Assembly (NCBI GenBank): GCA_009694745.1
Contig: SHUF01000011.1
Coordinates: 1 to 58,640 of the forward strand
Direction: 5' to 3'
DNA: 58,640 bases
From: Acidobacteriota bacterium
Lineage (GTDB): Bacteria > Acidobacteriota > Vicinamibacteria > Vicinamibacterales > SCN-69-37
Made by a program: the position numbers and the translations under genes. Under the pieces are notes generated by a model. It did no database searches, was not told the DNA's origin, and saw only the letters and a list, made by a program, of their open reading frames with translations. Below, piece by piece: positions 37,042 to 45,135 of this stretch; the first letter of the stretch is position 1; each line of letters opens with the position of its first letter.

Positions 37042-40000
37042 TTAGAACCGAATCCGTCCGCCGAGCTGCATCTGCCAGCGCGAGCGCAGGTCGTCGCGCT
37101 GCCACTTGCGGAAGCTTGACCCCGTCAGGAACGAGATGTTGTATCCCGTGACCTGTCCCGAGGTCAGCACCGGCGTGACCGGAGCAATCGCGTTGAACGT
37201 CGCGTACTCCTGGATGCCGCGCTTGGAGTCGATGAGGTTCAACACGTTGATGATGTCGAGCGAGATCTCCGCCTTGACGCGCTGGAACGGCAGCGCGACG
37301 TTGTAGCGGAAGTCGAGCTGGTTCGACCAGGGCGCGCGGCAGACGTTGCGCGGGATGATCTTGCCAATGAAGTCATCCAGGCAGCCGTCTTCCTGGAGGA
37401 AGTTCACCAACTGCTGATAGGTGCCACCCGTGAACGCCACTTCCGACGCGTTGGCCGGAATGTAGAGCAGATCGTTGCTCGTGCGGCCATCACCGTTCAC
37501 GTCGCCAAAGTACGTCAGCGTGAAGGGCCGGCCCGACTGGCCCGCGTAGTACACCGAGGCCGTGCCAGTGGCGCCGCCAAACAACCCCATCGCGTACGAC
37601 GCCGAGAAGTTGATACGATGACCGGGGTCGTAGACCGAGGTGCCCACCGGCGGATTGTTCGGGTCGCCCGGGTTGAGCACGTTGCCCCAATTGGAGGCGG
37701 CCTGGCTCGACGTGCCTTCCATGGTCGCCTTCGATTCGCCGTAGAGGTACGACGAGTTGAAGAAGAACCCGTTGCGGAACGGCTTGCGCAGTTCCACGAT
37801 GCCGCTCCACGTGTGTCCCTCACTCGAGTTGGTGAGGAAGATGACGTCGCTCAGCGCGGTAGTGTCGCGCGTGAAGATCGGACGGCCGTCGAGGTTCTGC
37901 GCACCCGACTGCAGGTCGCGATTCAGGTTCTGGTACTTGACGTCCTGGATGTTTTTGGTAAACAGGAACTCGCCCGACATCACCAGGCCGCCCGGCAGCT
38001 TGGTCTCGTAGGCCAGGTTGCCGCGCAGCAACGTCGGGTACTTATAGTTGGGATCGATCAGGTCGATTTCGTTCGTGAACGCCGAGCCCGATGCGCCGGT
38101 GACCGTCGTCGGCTGCCCAGACGGATTGGCGACGAACGGAATGCGGCTGGCCGCGTTGTTCGACGCGCCGATGCGCTGGAACTCGATCCCGGTATTGCCG
38201 TACTGGTTCGACAGCCACACATAGGGTGTGCGGCCCGAGAACATGCCCACACCGCCGCGAATCTGCTTGGAGCCGTCCCCTTTGAGGTCCCAGTTGAAAC
38301 CAATGCGCGGGGAGTACCGTACGCCCGAAGGCGTGGTGTCGGTCGCGAACCCGAAGTTCGCCACGGCCGCCGGGTTGGCCGTCGGCTTGTCGGGGAACAT
38401 CGGCACGTCAACGCGCGCGCCCATCGTCAGGGTCACGTTCGGGCGCCAGCGCCACTGGTCGCCGACGTAGAAGCCCAGGGTGCGCACACCGAACTCGGCC
38501 GATGGCCTGGCGGGGTTGGTCGGATAGCTGTAGTCGAACTGCTGGGCCAGGCCCTGGTCGAAGAAGGCGAGGCTGTTGAAGGTGTAGGTGCCGAAGTTGT
38601 CGCGAATGAACAGGTTCCTGAACTGGAAGAACTCGTTGTGGGTGCCGAGCGTGATCGTGTGGCGCCCCTTCAGGATCGTGTAGTCGTCGTGCAGTTCGAT
38701 GATGTCCTGATCGAGTTCGTTGGCGGCCGAAAAGTTTTCGCGGCCCACAGTAATCTGGATGCCACTGGCCAGACGCACGGTCACGCGCGGAAACGGCTTG
38801 CTCTCGAAGTCCTGTCCCGCCCGGCGGTCACGCACACGCGTGTAGGCGATCCGGAACTCATTGACGGCATTTCCGAACGTCGAATTCAGCTGGGCCACCA
38901 GGCCGTTCGACTTGTTGCGAATCCGGTAGAACCCGTCCGGCGTGGTGTAGCTCGATGTGCTCGTGCCGCCGATGTCATTCAGCGCGTCCACGTAGTTGTT
39001 GCGCAACGTGAGACGGTGGTTGGACGAGAGGTTGATGTCCATCTTCCCCAGGTATTTGTCCGAGTTGGTGGTGCGACTGAATTCGTCAGAAGCGCCGTCA
39101 ATCGAATAGCCGTACTTCGTGTTCAGGATGCTGAAAAACGAGGCGACGTCCGCCTCCGCTCCGCGGAAGGTCTGCCCGCAACCTGAAATGCAGAAGCCAG
39201 TGGGGGTCCTCTTGCGGCCCCGGTCGGCGTTGGCGAAGAAGAAGGCCTTACCCCGCTTGATGGGACCACCGACGCTGAAGCCGCCCTGCTTGTCGCTGAA
39301 CGTGGAGATCTTGGTGTCCGTGATGCCCTTGCCCACCCAGTCTTGGTCGCGGCCGAAGAAGAACCCCGTGCCGCTGAAGTTGTTGGCGCCGCTCTTGGTC
39401 ACGGCGTTGATGCCGCCACCCGAGAAGCCGCCCTGCCGGACATCGTACGGCGACACGACGAGCTGAATCTGGGCAATGGCGTCGATGCTGATGGGCTGCG
39501 CTTCCGTCTGCCCGCCGGGCGTGCCCGTATCGGCCAGGCCGAACAGGTCGTTGAACACCGCGCCGTCAATCTGAATGCTGTTGTAGCGCGCGTTGCGGCC
39601 CGCGACAGACACGGCCGTCACGGTGTTGTTGGTGGTGATGGCCGCGAAGTAGGGATTGATGCGAACGATATCCAGCAGGCTGCGCGAAATCGTCGGCAGC
39701 GCTTCCTTGACTTCTCCGGCAATGTTCGCGGCGGCGCCGGCGCGCGTCACGTCGATGGACGTCGCTTCACCAACAACCGTCACGGTCTCGGCGACGGACT
39801 CAAGCTCAAGTTTGAACGGCACCTGGCGCTCTTCGCCGAGGTTGACGATGATGCCGCTTTCTTCCTTCTTGCGGAAGCCCGACATGGTCACGGTGACGGT
39901 GTAGGGACCGCCCACCTGCACGTTCTGCAGAATGTACTTGCCGTCCGACATGGTGACGCCTTCGTACGTCGTCCCGGTCGGCCGGTGAATGGCCACGACC

Positions 40001-40152
40001 GTGGCACCCGGCAACACTCCACCCTGCGCGTCCACAACCAAGCCTGACAAAGCACCGGTCGTCACGGTCTGCGCCGAGGCAGACTCCGCAACGGCAAGCG
40101 CCGCACACAGCACGAAGCTGAGAAACAGCGTTGACTTACTGACAAACTTCAT
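37042..40152 (-). CDS. TonB-dependent receptor with carboxypeptidase-regulatory-like domain (Oar-like)
   Basis: Outer-membrane protein of 1036 residues. Signal peptide (STLFLSFVLCAALAVAESASA), then a beta-sandwich CarboxypepD-regulatory-like domain (ALSGLVVDAQGGVLPGATVV, about 30-110). A plug domain follows with the typical ISIDAIAQIQLVVSPYDVRQ and GGGINAVTKSGANNFSGT, then a long 22-strand-type barrel ending in aromatic-terminated F (GGRIRF). Oar-like receptors of this build are abundant in Acidobacteriota and are thought to take up oligosaccharides or peptides. ATG 40152 is preferred over upstream in-frame ATGs because GGAGA stands 8 bases before it. Confidence 0.93.
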   Translation of the reverse strand: MKFVSKSTLFLSFVLCAALAVAESASAQTVTTGALSGLVVDAQGGVLPGATVVAIHRPTGTTYEGVTMSDGKYILQNVQVGGPYTVTVTMSGFRKKEESGIIVNLGEERQVPFKLELESVAETVTVVGEATSIDVTRAGAAANIAGEVKEALPTISRSLLDIVRINPYFAAITTNNTVTAVSVAGRNARYNSIQIDGAVFNDLFGLADTGTPGGQTEAQPISIDAIAQIQLVVSPYDVRQGGFSGGGINAVTKSGANNFSGTGFFFGRDQDWVGKGITDTKISTFSDKQGGFSVGGPIKRGKAFFFANADRGRKRTPTGFCISGCGQTFRGAEADVASFFSILNTKYGYSIDGASDEFSRTTNSDKYLGKMDINLSSNHRLTLRNNYVDALNDIGGTSTSSYTTPDGFYRIRNKSNGLVAQLNSTFGNAVNEFRIAYTRVRDRRAGQDFESKPFPRVTVRLASGIQITVGRENFSAANELDQDIIELHDDYTILKGRHTITLGTHNEFFQFRNLFIRDNFGTYTFNSLAFFDQGLAQQFDYSYPTNPARPSAEFGVRTLGFYVGDQWRWRPNVTLTMGARVDVPMFPDKPTANPAAVANFGFATDTTPSGVRYSPRIGFNWDLKGDGSKQIRGGVGMFSGRTPYVWLSNQYGNTGIEFQRIGASNNAASRIPFVANPSGQPTTVTGASGSAFTNEIDLIDPNYKYPTLLRGNLAYETKLPGGLVMSGEFLFTKNIQDVKYQNLNRDLQSGAQNLDGRPIFTRDTTALSDVIFLTNSSEGHTWSGIVELRKPFRNGFFFNSSYLYGESKATMEGTSSQAASNWGNVLNPGDPNNPPVGTSVYDPGHRINFSASYAMGLFGGATGTASVYYAGQSGRPFTLTYFGDVNGDGRTSNDLLYIPANASEVAFTGGTYQQLVNFLQEDGCLDDFIGKIIPRNVCRAPWSNQLDFRYNVALPFQRVKAEISLDIINVLNLIDSKRGIQEYATFNAIAPVTPVLTSGQVTGYNISFLTGSSFRKWQRDDLRSRWQMQLGGRIRF

Positions 40153-40205
40153 CCCTGATCTCCAGTCCATAAAACGCACCATCCACCACAAATCGAGGAG
40201 ATCCG

Positions 40206-40253
40206 ATTATAGCAGTACGGCCCGTGACGCCCGAGGCACACGGGCGTCACGGG
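40206..40253 (-). promoter_or_regulatory. Extended -10 promoter overlapped by a 13-base inverted repeat, upstream of the TonB receptor gene
   Basis: On the minus strand TGCTATAAT (40214-40206) is a perfect extended -10 element; no -35 consensus is seen. A perfect 13-base inverted repeat, CCCGTGACGCCCG (40221-40233) and CGGGCGTCACGGG (40241-40253) with a 7-base spacer, covers the -35 region. It also lies 26 bases behind the VWFA gene stop, so it can act as its terminator hairpin, although no T-run follows. The double role, terminator and operator, is inferred. Confidence 0.65.
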
Positions 40254-40278
40254 ACGGTTAAATCAGGGGGTCTTCGGG

Positions 40279-41589
40279 TTATTTCCGCTTGGCGAACGGC
40301 AGGGTCCAGTCGGACCGGTGGGTGACGTCCACGTCCTCGCGCTTCACTTTCACCTCGATTTTCCGGACCCGGCGCATCGGATCAGGGTTCTTGGAGTAGT
40401 AGCTGAGGATGTAGTAATCAGAGGTTTCGGCGTCGATTCGCGCCAAACCCTTTTTGAAATCGTTGGAGTTGCAGATGCAGAACCCGCCCGTCAGGTCTGC
40501 GATGGTCCGGAGCGAATCCACCGACGTGGTGACATAGCTGCGCCACTCGGTGGTGGTGAAGTTCTGGTTGATGTCAGGACCGGCGATGAGCCCTCGCGGG
40601 TCGATGGTGTAGAACGTGGCATTCGCCCGGTTGGCCGCCCGTGTCAGTTCGGCCAGCTGCGACACCAGATCCGCCACAGCAAACGCCTGACTCCCCGTTT
40701 CGAACGGGTTCATCCCGTCGCGCTCGCGCGACGTGATTCCGGTCTCGAGCGGCACGCTGCCGTTGGCGTCGCGCTGCGGGACGGCGTAGCGCTCCTGCTC
40801 CTGCTTCCAGCGCGACTCGGTGAATGGGTTGAAGTCGTAACCGGAGCTCAGGTAGATAAACGCCTTCCGGCGGTTGTTGACCCGCTCGAGTTGCTTCAGC
40901 AGGTCGTACGCGGTGGAAAACGCCACGTGCACGCGGTGGCGCAGTTCCTGCGGTCCCGCCGTTGAAGACGGCGCCAGCAGGATGTCTTCGGGCGACATGC
41001 CGGCGCCCATGACCTTCTTGATGGACTCCGTCAGGCGGCCACGATCGTAGGTCTGCTGCACCTCGATCGAAGACGGGCCCGTGGACACGACCGAAAACAA
41101 ATCCCCGTCATGCACAAGCGTGTTCGTGATCTGGGTCAGGAGGTTGCGCACACGAGGCGAATCCCCGGCCTGCAAGTGAAGGTCGTCGATGAAAATGATG
41201 AACACGCGCCCCGCCACGTCTGAGGGAGGCCGGGTGGGCGGCAGGATCATGCCTTCGGGCGCGGCCGTTGGCGCACTGAGCACCTCCACCGAGAGTTCGC
41301 GTCCGCCGTAGACCAGGCGGTAGTCACCGATCGACTGCTCCACCCCGTCTTCGAGGACGACGAAGTCTTTCATCTTCAGGTCGGGGATGAACTGCCCGCG
41401 TTTGTCGCGGGGGATCACGTCGAGCGTGACCAGGTCGACCTGGCTAACGAATGTCGGCCTCTGGGTCGTGGTCTGCGGCGACGACGTCGGTGGCGGGGGC
41501 TGTTGGCCGCTGATCGTCACTGCGGTCAGAAGGGCTGGAAAGATCAGCCAAGCCCGGAGGGTCGTGGGTCTCTGGTTCATGGGAGTCAT
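40279..41589 (-). CDS. VWFA-related secreted protein (acidobacterial type)
   Basis: Exported protein of about 436 residues. An N-terminal signal (RAWLIFPALLTAVTISGQ) is followed by a Pro/Thr-rich linker. A short beta-rich domain (VDLVTLDVIPRDKRGQFI, LEDGVEQSIGDYRL) comes next, then a von Willebrand A-like domain from about 130 (VFIIFIDDLHLQAGDS; the metal-site DxSxS is not well formed). This architecture is multiplied in Acidobacteriota genomes as VWFA-related domain proteins of unknown role. TTG 41601 and ATG 41580 are alternative starts. Its first 146 bases lie inside the end of the upstream gene on the same strand. Confidence 0.85.
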   Translation of the reverse strand: MTPMNQRPTTLRAWLIFPALLTAVTISGQQPPPPTSSPQTTTQRPTFVSQVDLVTLDVIPRDKRGQFIPDLKMKDFVVLEDGVEQSIGDYRLVYGGRELSVEVLSAPTAAPEGMILPPTRPPSDVAGRVFIIFIDDLHLQAGDSPRVRNLLTQITNTLVHDGDLFSVVSTGPSSIEVQQTYDRGRLTESIKKVMGAGMSPEDILLAPSSTAGPQELRHRVHVAFSTAYDLLKQLERVNNRRKAFIYLSSGYDFNPFTESRWKQEQERYAVPQRDANGSVPLETGITSRERDGMNPFETGSQAFAVADLVSQLAELTRAANRANATFYTIDPRGLIAGPDINQNFTTTEWRSYVTTSVDSLRTIADLTGGFCICNSNDFKKGLARIDAETSDYYILSYYSKNPDPMRRVRKIEVKVKREDVDVTHRSDWTLPFAKRK

Positions 41590-42283
41590 CTCGTTGCCCA
41601 ATTATGACATCGGCGGCGTCCGTCTGGTCTGCCCCGGTGTCCCCTGCGGCGTCTTCGCGGGGTTTTCCACCGCGCCGGCCGCGCCGGCGCCTGGGAAGTT
41701 CGGCGGCCACGGCTTCCCACCGGGCATCGATATCGGCCGTGTTGGCGCGAATCGCGGCCTCGTCGACCCACTGGTCAGGGTTCAGCCGCTGCGCGTCTTC
41801 AAGCAGCCGGTCGCGTTCCTCCGGGGTACGCGAGCGACGCGCGATACGGTGATTGAGGTCGGCAAACCGGGCTCGCAGCACAGCGGCCGCCGACGCGCCC
41901 ATGGTCTGGCCCAACAGGGACTCGTCCACGATTTCAATCGGTGGCGCGGTCACAGGCGGGGCGTCTTCGCGCTCGCGGCCGGCCGGACGATCGCGACGGT
42001 TCTGCGACCGCTGGCGTGGACTGCGGTCGCGCGGATCAGGTCGCGCAGTTGGCATCGGCTCGCGCAGCAGACCCACCCAATCAAACGAAATATCGGGGTG
42101 CGTGTGCTCAAGCACCTCGCGCACTTCAGCATCAAGCGACTTGCGGCCGATTTGCACGTTGGGTGGTGAACGAAAGAGGTACAGCACACGAGCCCGGCCC
42201 GAACTCTGCCCTGCGCGATGCCCGTGCATCACGTAGGTGTGTTCGTAGCCGCGTTTGTCGCGCGCGTAGCGAATGAACGGCAG
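41444..42283 (-). CDS. Conserved hypothetical protein with acidic/low-complexity tail, probable CTG start
   Basis: I recognise no function. The first usual start in frame is GTG at 42232, but the 17 codons upstream (LPFIRYARDKRGYEHTY) read smoothly into HGHRAGQSSGRARVLYLFRS and look like the true N-terminus. CTG at 42283 follows GAGG by 8 bases, just after the stop of the preceding gene at 42289. The conserved-looking part covers about residues 1-65 (including FDWVGLLREP). Two Arg/Asp-rich stretches flank a helical region (about 105-165). The last 70 residues are acidic and polar and overlap the VWFA gene by 146 bases. Length from CTG is 279 residues. Confidence 0.7.
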   Translation of the reverse strand: MPFIRYARDKRGYEHTYVMHGHRAGQSSGRARVLYLFRSPPNVQIGRKSLDAEVREVLEHTHPDISFDWVGLLREPMPTARPDPRDRSPRQRSQNRRDRPAGREREDAPPVTAPPIEIVDESLLGQTMGASAAAVLRARFADLNHRIARRSRTPEERDRLLEDAQRLNPDQWVDEAAIRANTADIDARWEAVAAELPRRRRGRRGGKPREDAAGDTGADQTDAADVIIGQRDDSHEPETHDPPGLADLSSPSDRSDDQRPTAPATDVVAADHDPEADIR

Positions 42284-42288
42284 CTGAC

Positions 42289-43287
42289 TTACCTCTTCTT
42301 TTTGGCGGCTTTCTTCGCGGTCTTCTTCGGCTTGGCTGCGGCAGCGGGCTTCTTGGCCTTCTGCGGCTTCGCGGCAGCCTTTGCAACCGGCTTCTTCACC
42401 GGCTTCGGCACGGGCTTCGTAATCTTGCCGGCTGGCTTGGCAGTTTTCGGCGCAGGCTTAACGGATTTGGCGGCAGGCTTCGGAGGGGCGGCCTTCGCGA
42501 CAGGCTTGACCGCCTTGGGCGCAGGAGCCGGTGCCTTGGCCGCAGGCGCGGGGGCCTTGGGCGCAGGAGCCACGGCCTTGGCTGGTTTGGCCGGCGGCAC
42601 CGGCACGGGCACGGGTGCCGCCTTGGCCGCGGAAGCGGCCTTGGCTGCCGCCTTGTTGGCCGCACGGGCCTGCGCGGAAGCGGCCTTGGCTGCCGCCGCC
42701 GCGGCCGCAGACTTGCCTGCTGCCGCCTTGAACGTGCGGTTGGCCAATTCCACAAGGTTGGCCATCTCCTGCTTCTGGTCGCGTTCGGGCTCAACGCGCG
42801 TATTGACCACCGGCGGCAGCAACTTGGCCACCACCGATGAGTGTTTCGGCGCATTGGCCACGGCAGACGGAGCGTGAAACACGCGCACCAGATCGAAACC
42901 GTCGTAGAGCGACCGGTACGTCCAGATTTCCGTGACACTCACTTTGTGCGCATCACAAAAACGGCGCGCCGCATCAAACATCAGCACGGGCACGTACAGA
43001 TGGAACGGCACACGCGCGCGACCAAAATGTTGCCACTGCGCCAGTGCCTCGAGGTTGTTGGTGGACTCGCCCGTCTCGACCTCCACCAGCCCGGCAATCT
43101 TCGAGGCCGACAGCAGGACAAGGTCTGGAAAAAATGGGGCCGGACCAGCCAGCTTCACGGGCGCCGCCTGACCCTCACCGGGATTAATAAGGACTTCGAA
43201 TTTCTTCTGGTACTTCAGCTGCAGGAAACGGATCAAGCGATCATGTTCCAGCTGCTCTCGAACGGGACGGATTAGGATGGGCGACAC
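42289..43287 (-). CDS. Hypothetical protein: nuclease-like N-terminal domain plus histone-H1-like Ala/Lys/Pro tail
   Basis: 332 residues from GTG 43287 (GGAGG 4 bases upstream; ATG 43314 is an alternative). Residues 1 to about 170 are ordered and include FFPDLVLLSASKIAGLVEVE, which resembles the P-D...E-x-E core of PD-(D/E)XK nuclease folds, but the lysine is replaced and the match is tentative. From about residue 185 to the end the sequence is nearly all Ala, Lys, Pro and Val in short repeats (KAAP, PAPK, KPA), like the tails of bacterial H1-like proteins or AlgP. That implies a basic, disordered, DNA-binding tail of about 145 residues. Confidence 0.75.
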   Translation of the reverse strand: MSPILIRPVREQLEHDRLIRFLQLKYQKKFEVLINPGEGQAAPVKLAGPAPFFPDLVLLSASKIAGLVEVETGESTNNLEALAQWQHFGRARVPFHLYVPVLMFDAARRFCDAHKVSVTEIWTYRSLYDGFDLVRVFHAPSAVANAPKHSSVVAKLLPPVVNTRVEPERDQKQEMANLVELANRTFKAAAGKSAAAAAAAKAASAQARAANKAAAKAASAAKAAPVPVPVPPAKPAKAVAPAPKAPAPAAKAPAPAPKAVKPVAKAAPPKPAAKSVKPAPKTAKPAGKITKPVPKPVKKPVAKAAAKPQKAKKPAAAAKPKKTAKKAAKKKR

Positions 43288-43397
43288 GCGGCCTCCAGGT
43301 AAGTTAGGTCGCATGCCAGAGCGAGCCAAGTGCCCGCCCGGCAGGGGGATAACGCGATCAGTATCCTAACACTAGTCGGGGTAGAATCGTCGTTCCC

Positions 43398-44075
43398 ATG
43401 CTGTTTTCTCCGCGTAAACCGGCCCTGAGCTTCGCGGTGCCGGCCCTCATCTGCCTGGCGGCGGCCGCCTGCGGCGCCCCGGCACCCTCTTCTCAGCCCC
43501 CCGCGGCCCCCCCGGCAACGGCCCCCACCAACCAGACGACGCTGCTCGCCGAGATCAAGGCGAACGACGCCGGCCAGTTGGCCGTGTCCGAGGAAGATGG
43601 GCGCTTCCTGCGTGTGCTCGTCGCCACACGGGGCACCAGGCGCGCGCTCGAAATCGGCGGCGCCAGCGGGTATTCTGGCATCTGGATTGGCCAGGGGCTG
43701 CGCCAGACCGGCGGCAGGCTCGTGACCATCGAGTACGACCCGGTCCGCGCCAAGGAGGCGGCGGCGAACATCGCTCGCGCCGGCCTCTCAGACATCGTCC
43801 AGGTCATTGCCGGAGACGCGTTTGTGGAAATTCCGAAGCTGCAGGGCACCTTCGACATGATCTTCCTCGACGCGTGGAAGAAGGACTACAAGGCGTTTTT
43901 TGAACTGACGTTCCCCACGCTTGAGCCGGGAGGCGTGTTCCTGGCACACAACGTGGTGAACAAACGCGAAGAGATGGGCGACTTCTTCGATGCCATTGGC
44001 TCTGCACCCGGCGCATGGTCCACCATCATCGCGCCATCGGGCGAAGGCATCTCGCTGACCTACAAAGGCAGGTAG
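43398..44075 (+). CDS. O-methyltransferase-like protein with lipoprotein-type signal
   Basis: 225 residues. The C-terminal 180 residues form a class I SAM-dependent methyltransferase of the caffeoyl-CoA/catechol O-methyltransferase type: ALEIGGASGYSGIWIGQGL (motif I), VTIEYDPVRA (acidic residue after strand 2), IAGDAFVEIP, and DMIFLDAWKKDYKAFFE with metal-binding aspartates. The N-terminus has a basic start, a hydrophobic core and a cysteine at the end of LICLAAAAC, then a Pro/Ala-rich linker, as in lipoproteins. A SAM enzyme outside the cytoplasm would be unusual; the lipobox is weak (A at -3). Arginase follows 5 bases later. Confidence 0.85.
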   Translation: MLFSPRKPALSFAVPALICLAAAACGAPAPSSQPPAAPPATAPTNQTTLLAEIKANDAGQLAVSEEDGRFLRVLVATRGTRRALEIGGASGYSGIWIGQGLRQTGGRLVTIEYDPVRAKEAAANIARAGLSDIVQVIAGDAFVEIPKLQGTFDMIFLDAWKKDYKAFFELTFPTLEPGGVFLAHNVVNKREEMGDFFDAIGSAPGAWSTIIAPSGEGISLTYKGR

Positions 44076-44080
44076 TCTCT

Positions 44081-44995
44081 ATGGCCCCACGACACGTACA
44101 CATCATCGGCGTGCCGCTCGACCTGGGCGGTGGCCGCCGCGGCGTGGACATGGGGCCATCCGCCGTCCGCATCGCTGGTCTGGGCGAGCGCCTGACTGCG
44201 ATGGGTTGCACGGTTACCGACAAGGGCGACCTGGCGACACCGATCCCAGAGACACAGGTGGCGCGCGACCCGAGCAAGCGCTACATCAAGGACATCGCCA
44301 AGGTGTGCCAGCGCCTCTACCAGCAGGCGCGGCAGTCGCTTATTGACGGTGCGCTGCCGATTGTCATCGGCGGCGACCACTCCCTGGCCGCCGGGTCGGT
44401 CGGGGCGTCCGCGGACTTCGCGGTGGAGCACGGAGGCCAACTGGGCGTGTTGTGGATCGACGCGCACGGCGACATGAACACCCCGGCCACCACATCGTCG
44501 GGCAACGTGCACGGCATGCCGCTGGCCGCACTCGTTGGCACGGAACCAGCGGAACTGGCCGGTATCGGCCTGCGTTCGCCAAAGGTGAAGGCCGAGCATG
44601 TGGTGCTGATTGGCATCCGCAATCTGGACGAGGCCGAAAAGGCACAAATCCGAGCCGCGAAGGTGCATGTCTTCACGATGAAGGACATCGACCAGCACGG
44701 CATCGCCGTGGTGATGAAACGCGCGCTCGACCTTGCCACCACCGGCACCACGGGCCTGCACGTGTCTTTCGATCTTGACGCGTGTGACCCGGCCATCGCC
44801 CCGGGTGTGGGCACCCCAGTCAAAGGCGGCCTCTCCTACCGCGAGGCCCACATGGTGATGGAGATGATCGCCGACTCCGGGAAGATGACGGCCCTCGATC
44901 TGGTTGAGGTCAACCCCATTCTCGACTCGCAGAACCAGACAGCCACCCTCGCCGCTGAACTCGCGTTGTCAGCGCTCGGCATGGGGATTCTTTAG
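44081..44995 (+). CDS. rocF: Arginase
   Basis: Hydrolyses arginine to ornithine and urea with a binuclear Mn2+ centre. The 304-residue protein has the three metal-binding blocks GGDHSLAAGS, DAHGDMNTP and SFDLDACDPAIAPGVGTP, plus HGMPLAALVG. N-terminal HIIGVPLDLGGGRRGVDMGP and the length match arginase rather than agmatinase. ATG at 44081; the frame extends upstream without function. Its end overlaps a likely -10 box for tRNA-Lys. Confidence 0.94.
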   Translation: MAPRHVHIIGVPLDLGGGRRGVDMGPSAVRIAGLGERLTAMGCTVTDKGDLATPIPETQVARDPSKRYIKDIAKVCQRLYQQARQSLIDGALPIVIGGDHSLAAGSVGASADFAVEHGGQLGVLWIDAHGDMNTPATTSSGNVHGMPLAALVGTEPAELAGIGLRSPKVKAEHVVLIGIRNLDEAEKAQIRAAKVHVFTMKDIDQHGIAVVMKRALDLATTGTTGLHVSFDLDACDPAIAPGVGTPVKGGLSYREAHMVMEMIADSGKMTALDLVEVNPILDSQNQTATLAAELALSALGMGIL

Positions 44996-45015
44996 AGTAC
45001 AATCAGCGTTCGTGT

Positions 45016-45090
45016 GGGCCGCTAGCTCAGGGGTAGAGCACCTGGCTTTTAACCAGAGGGTCGCTGGTTCGATTCCAGCGCGGCCCACCA
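45016..45090 (+). tRNA. tRNA-Lys (anticodon UUU)
   Basis: Complete 75-base cloverleaf with encoded CCA. The acceptor arms GGGCCGC (45016-45022) and GCGGCCC (45080-45086) pair fully, the anticodon stem CTGG/CCAG encloses the loop CTTTTAA with anticodon TTT, and the T arm GCTGG-TTCGATT-CCAGC is canonical. A TACAAT hexamer (44998-45003), 12 bases before the 5' end, is a plausible -10 box inside the arginase stop region. Confidence 0.96.
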
Positions 45091-45135
45091 CATGTTCCAC
45101 TCAGCCGCTGACCATCACGGGGCGCCCGCAGCTGT

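Noticed and set aside
37618-39186. A 522-codon open frame on the plus strand opposite the TonB receptor gene.
   Set aside because: The minus frame has clear domain content. The antisense frame is Arg/His/Val-rich without any family motif and exists because GC-rich DNA has few stops. The same applies to 372-1472, 7630-8925, 11575-12729, 18068-19390 and 21341-22678.
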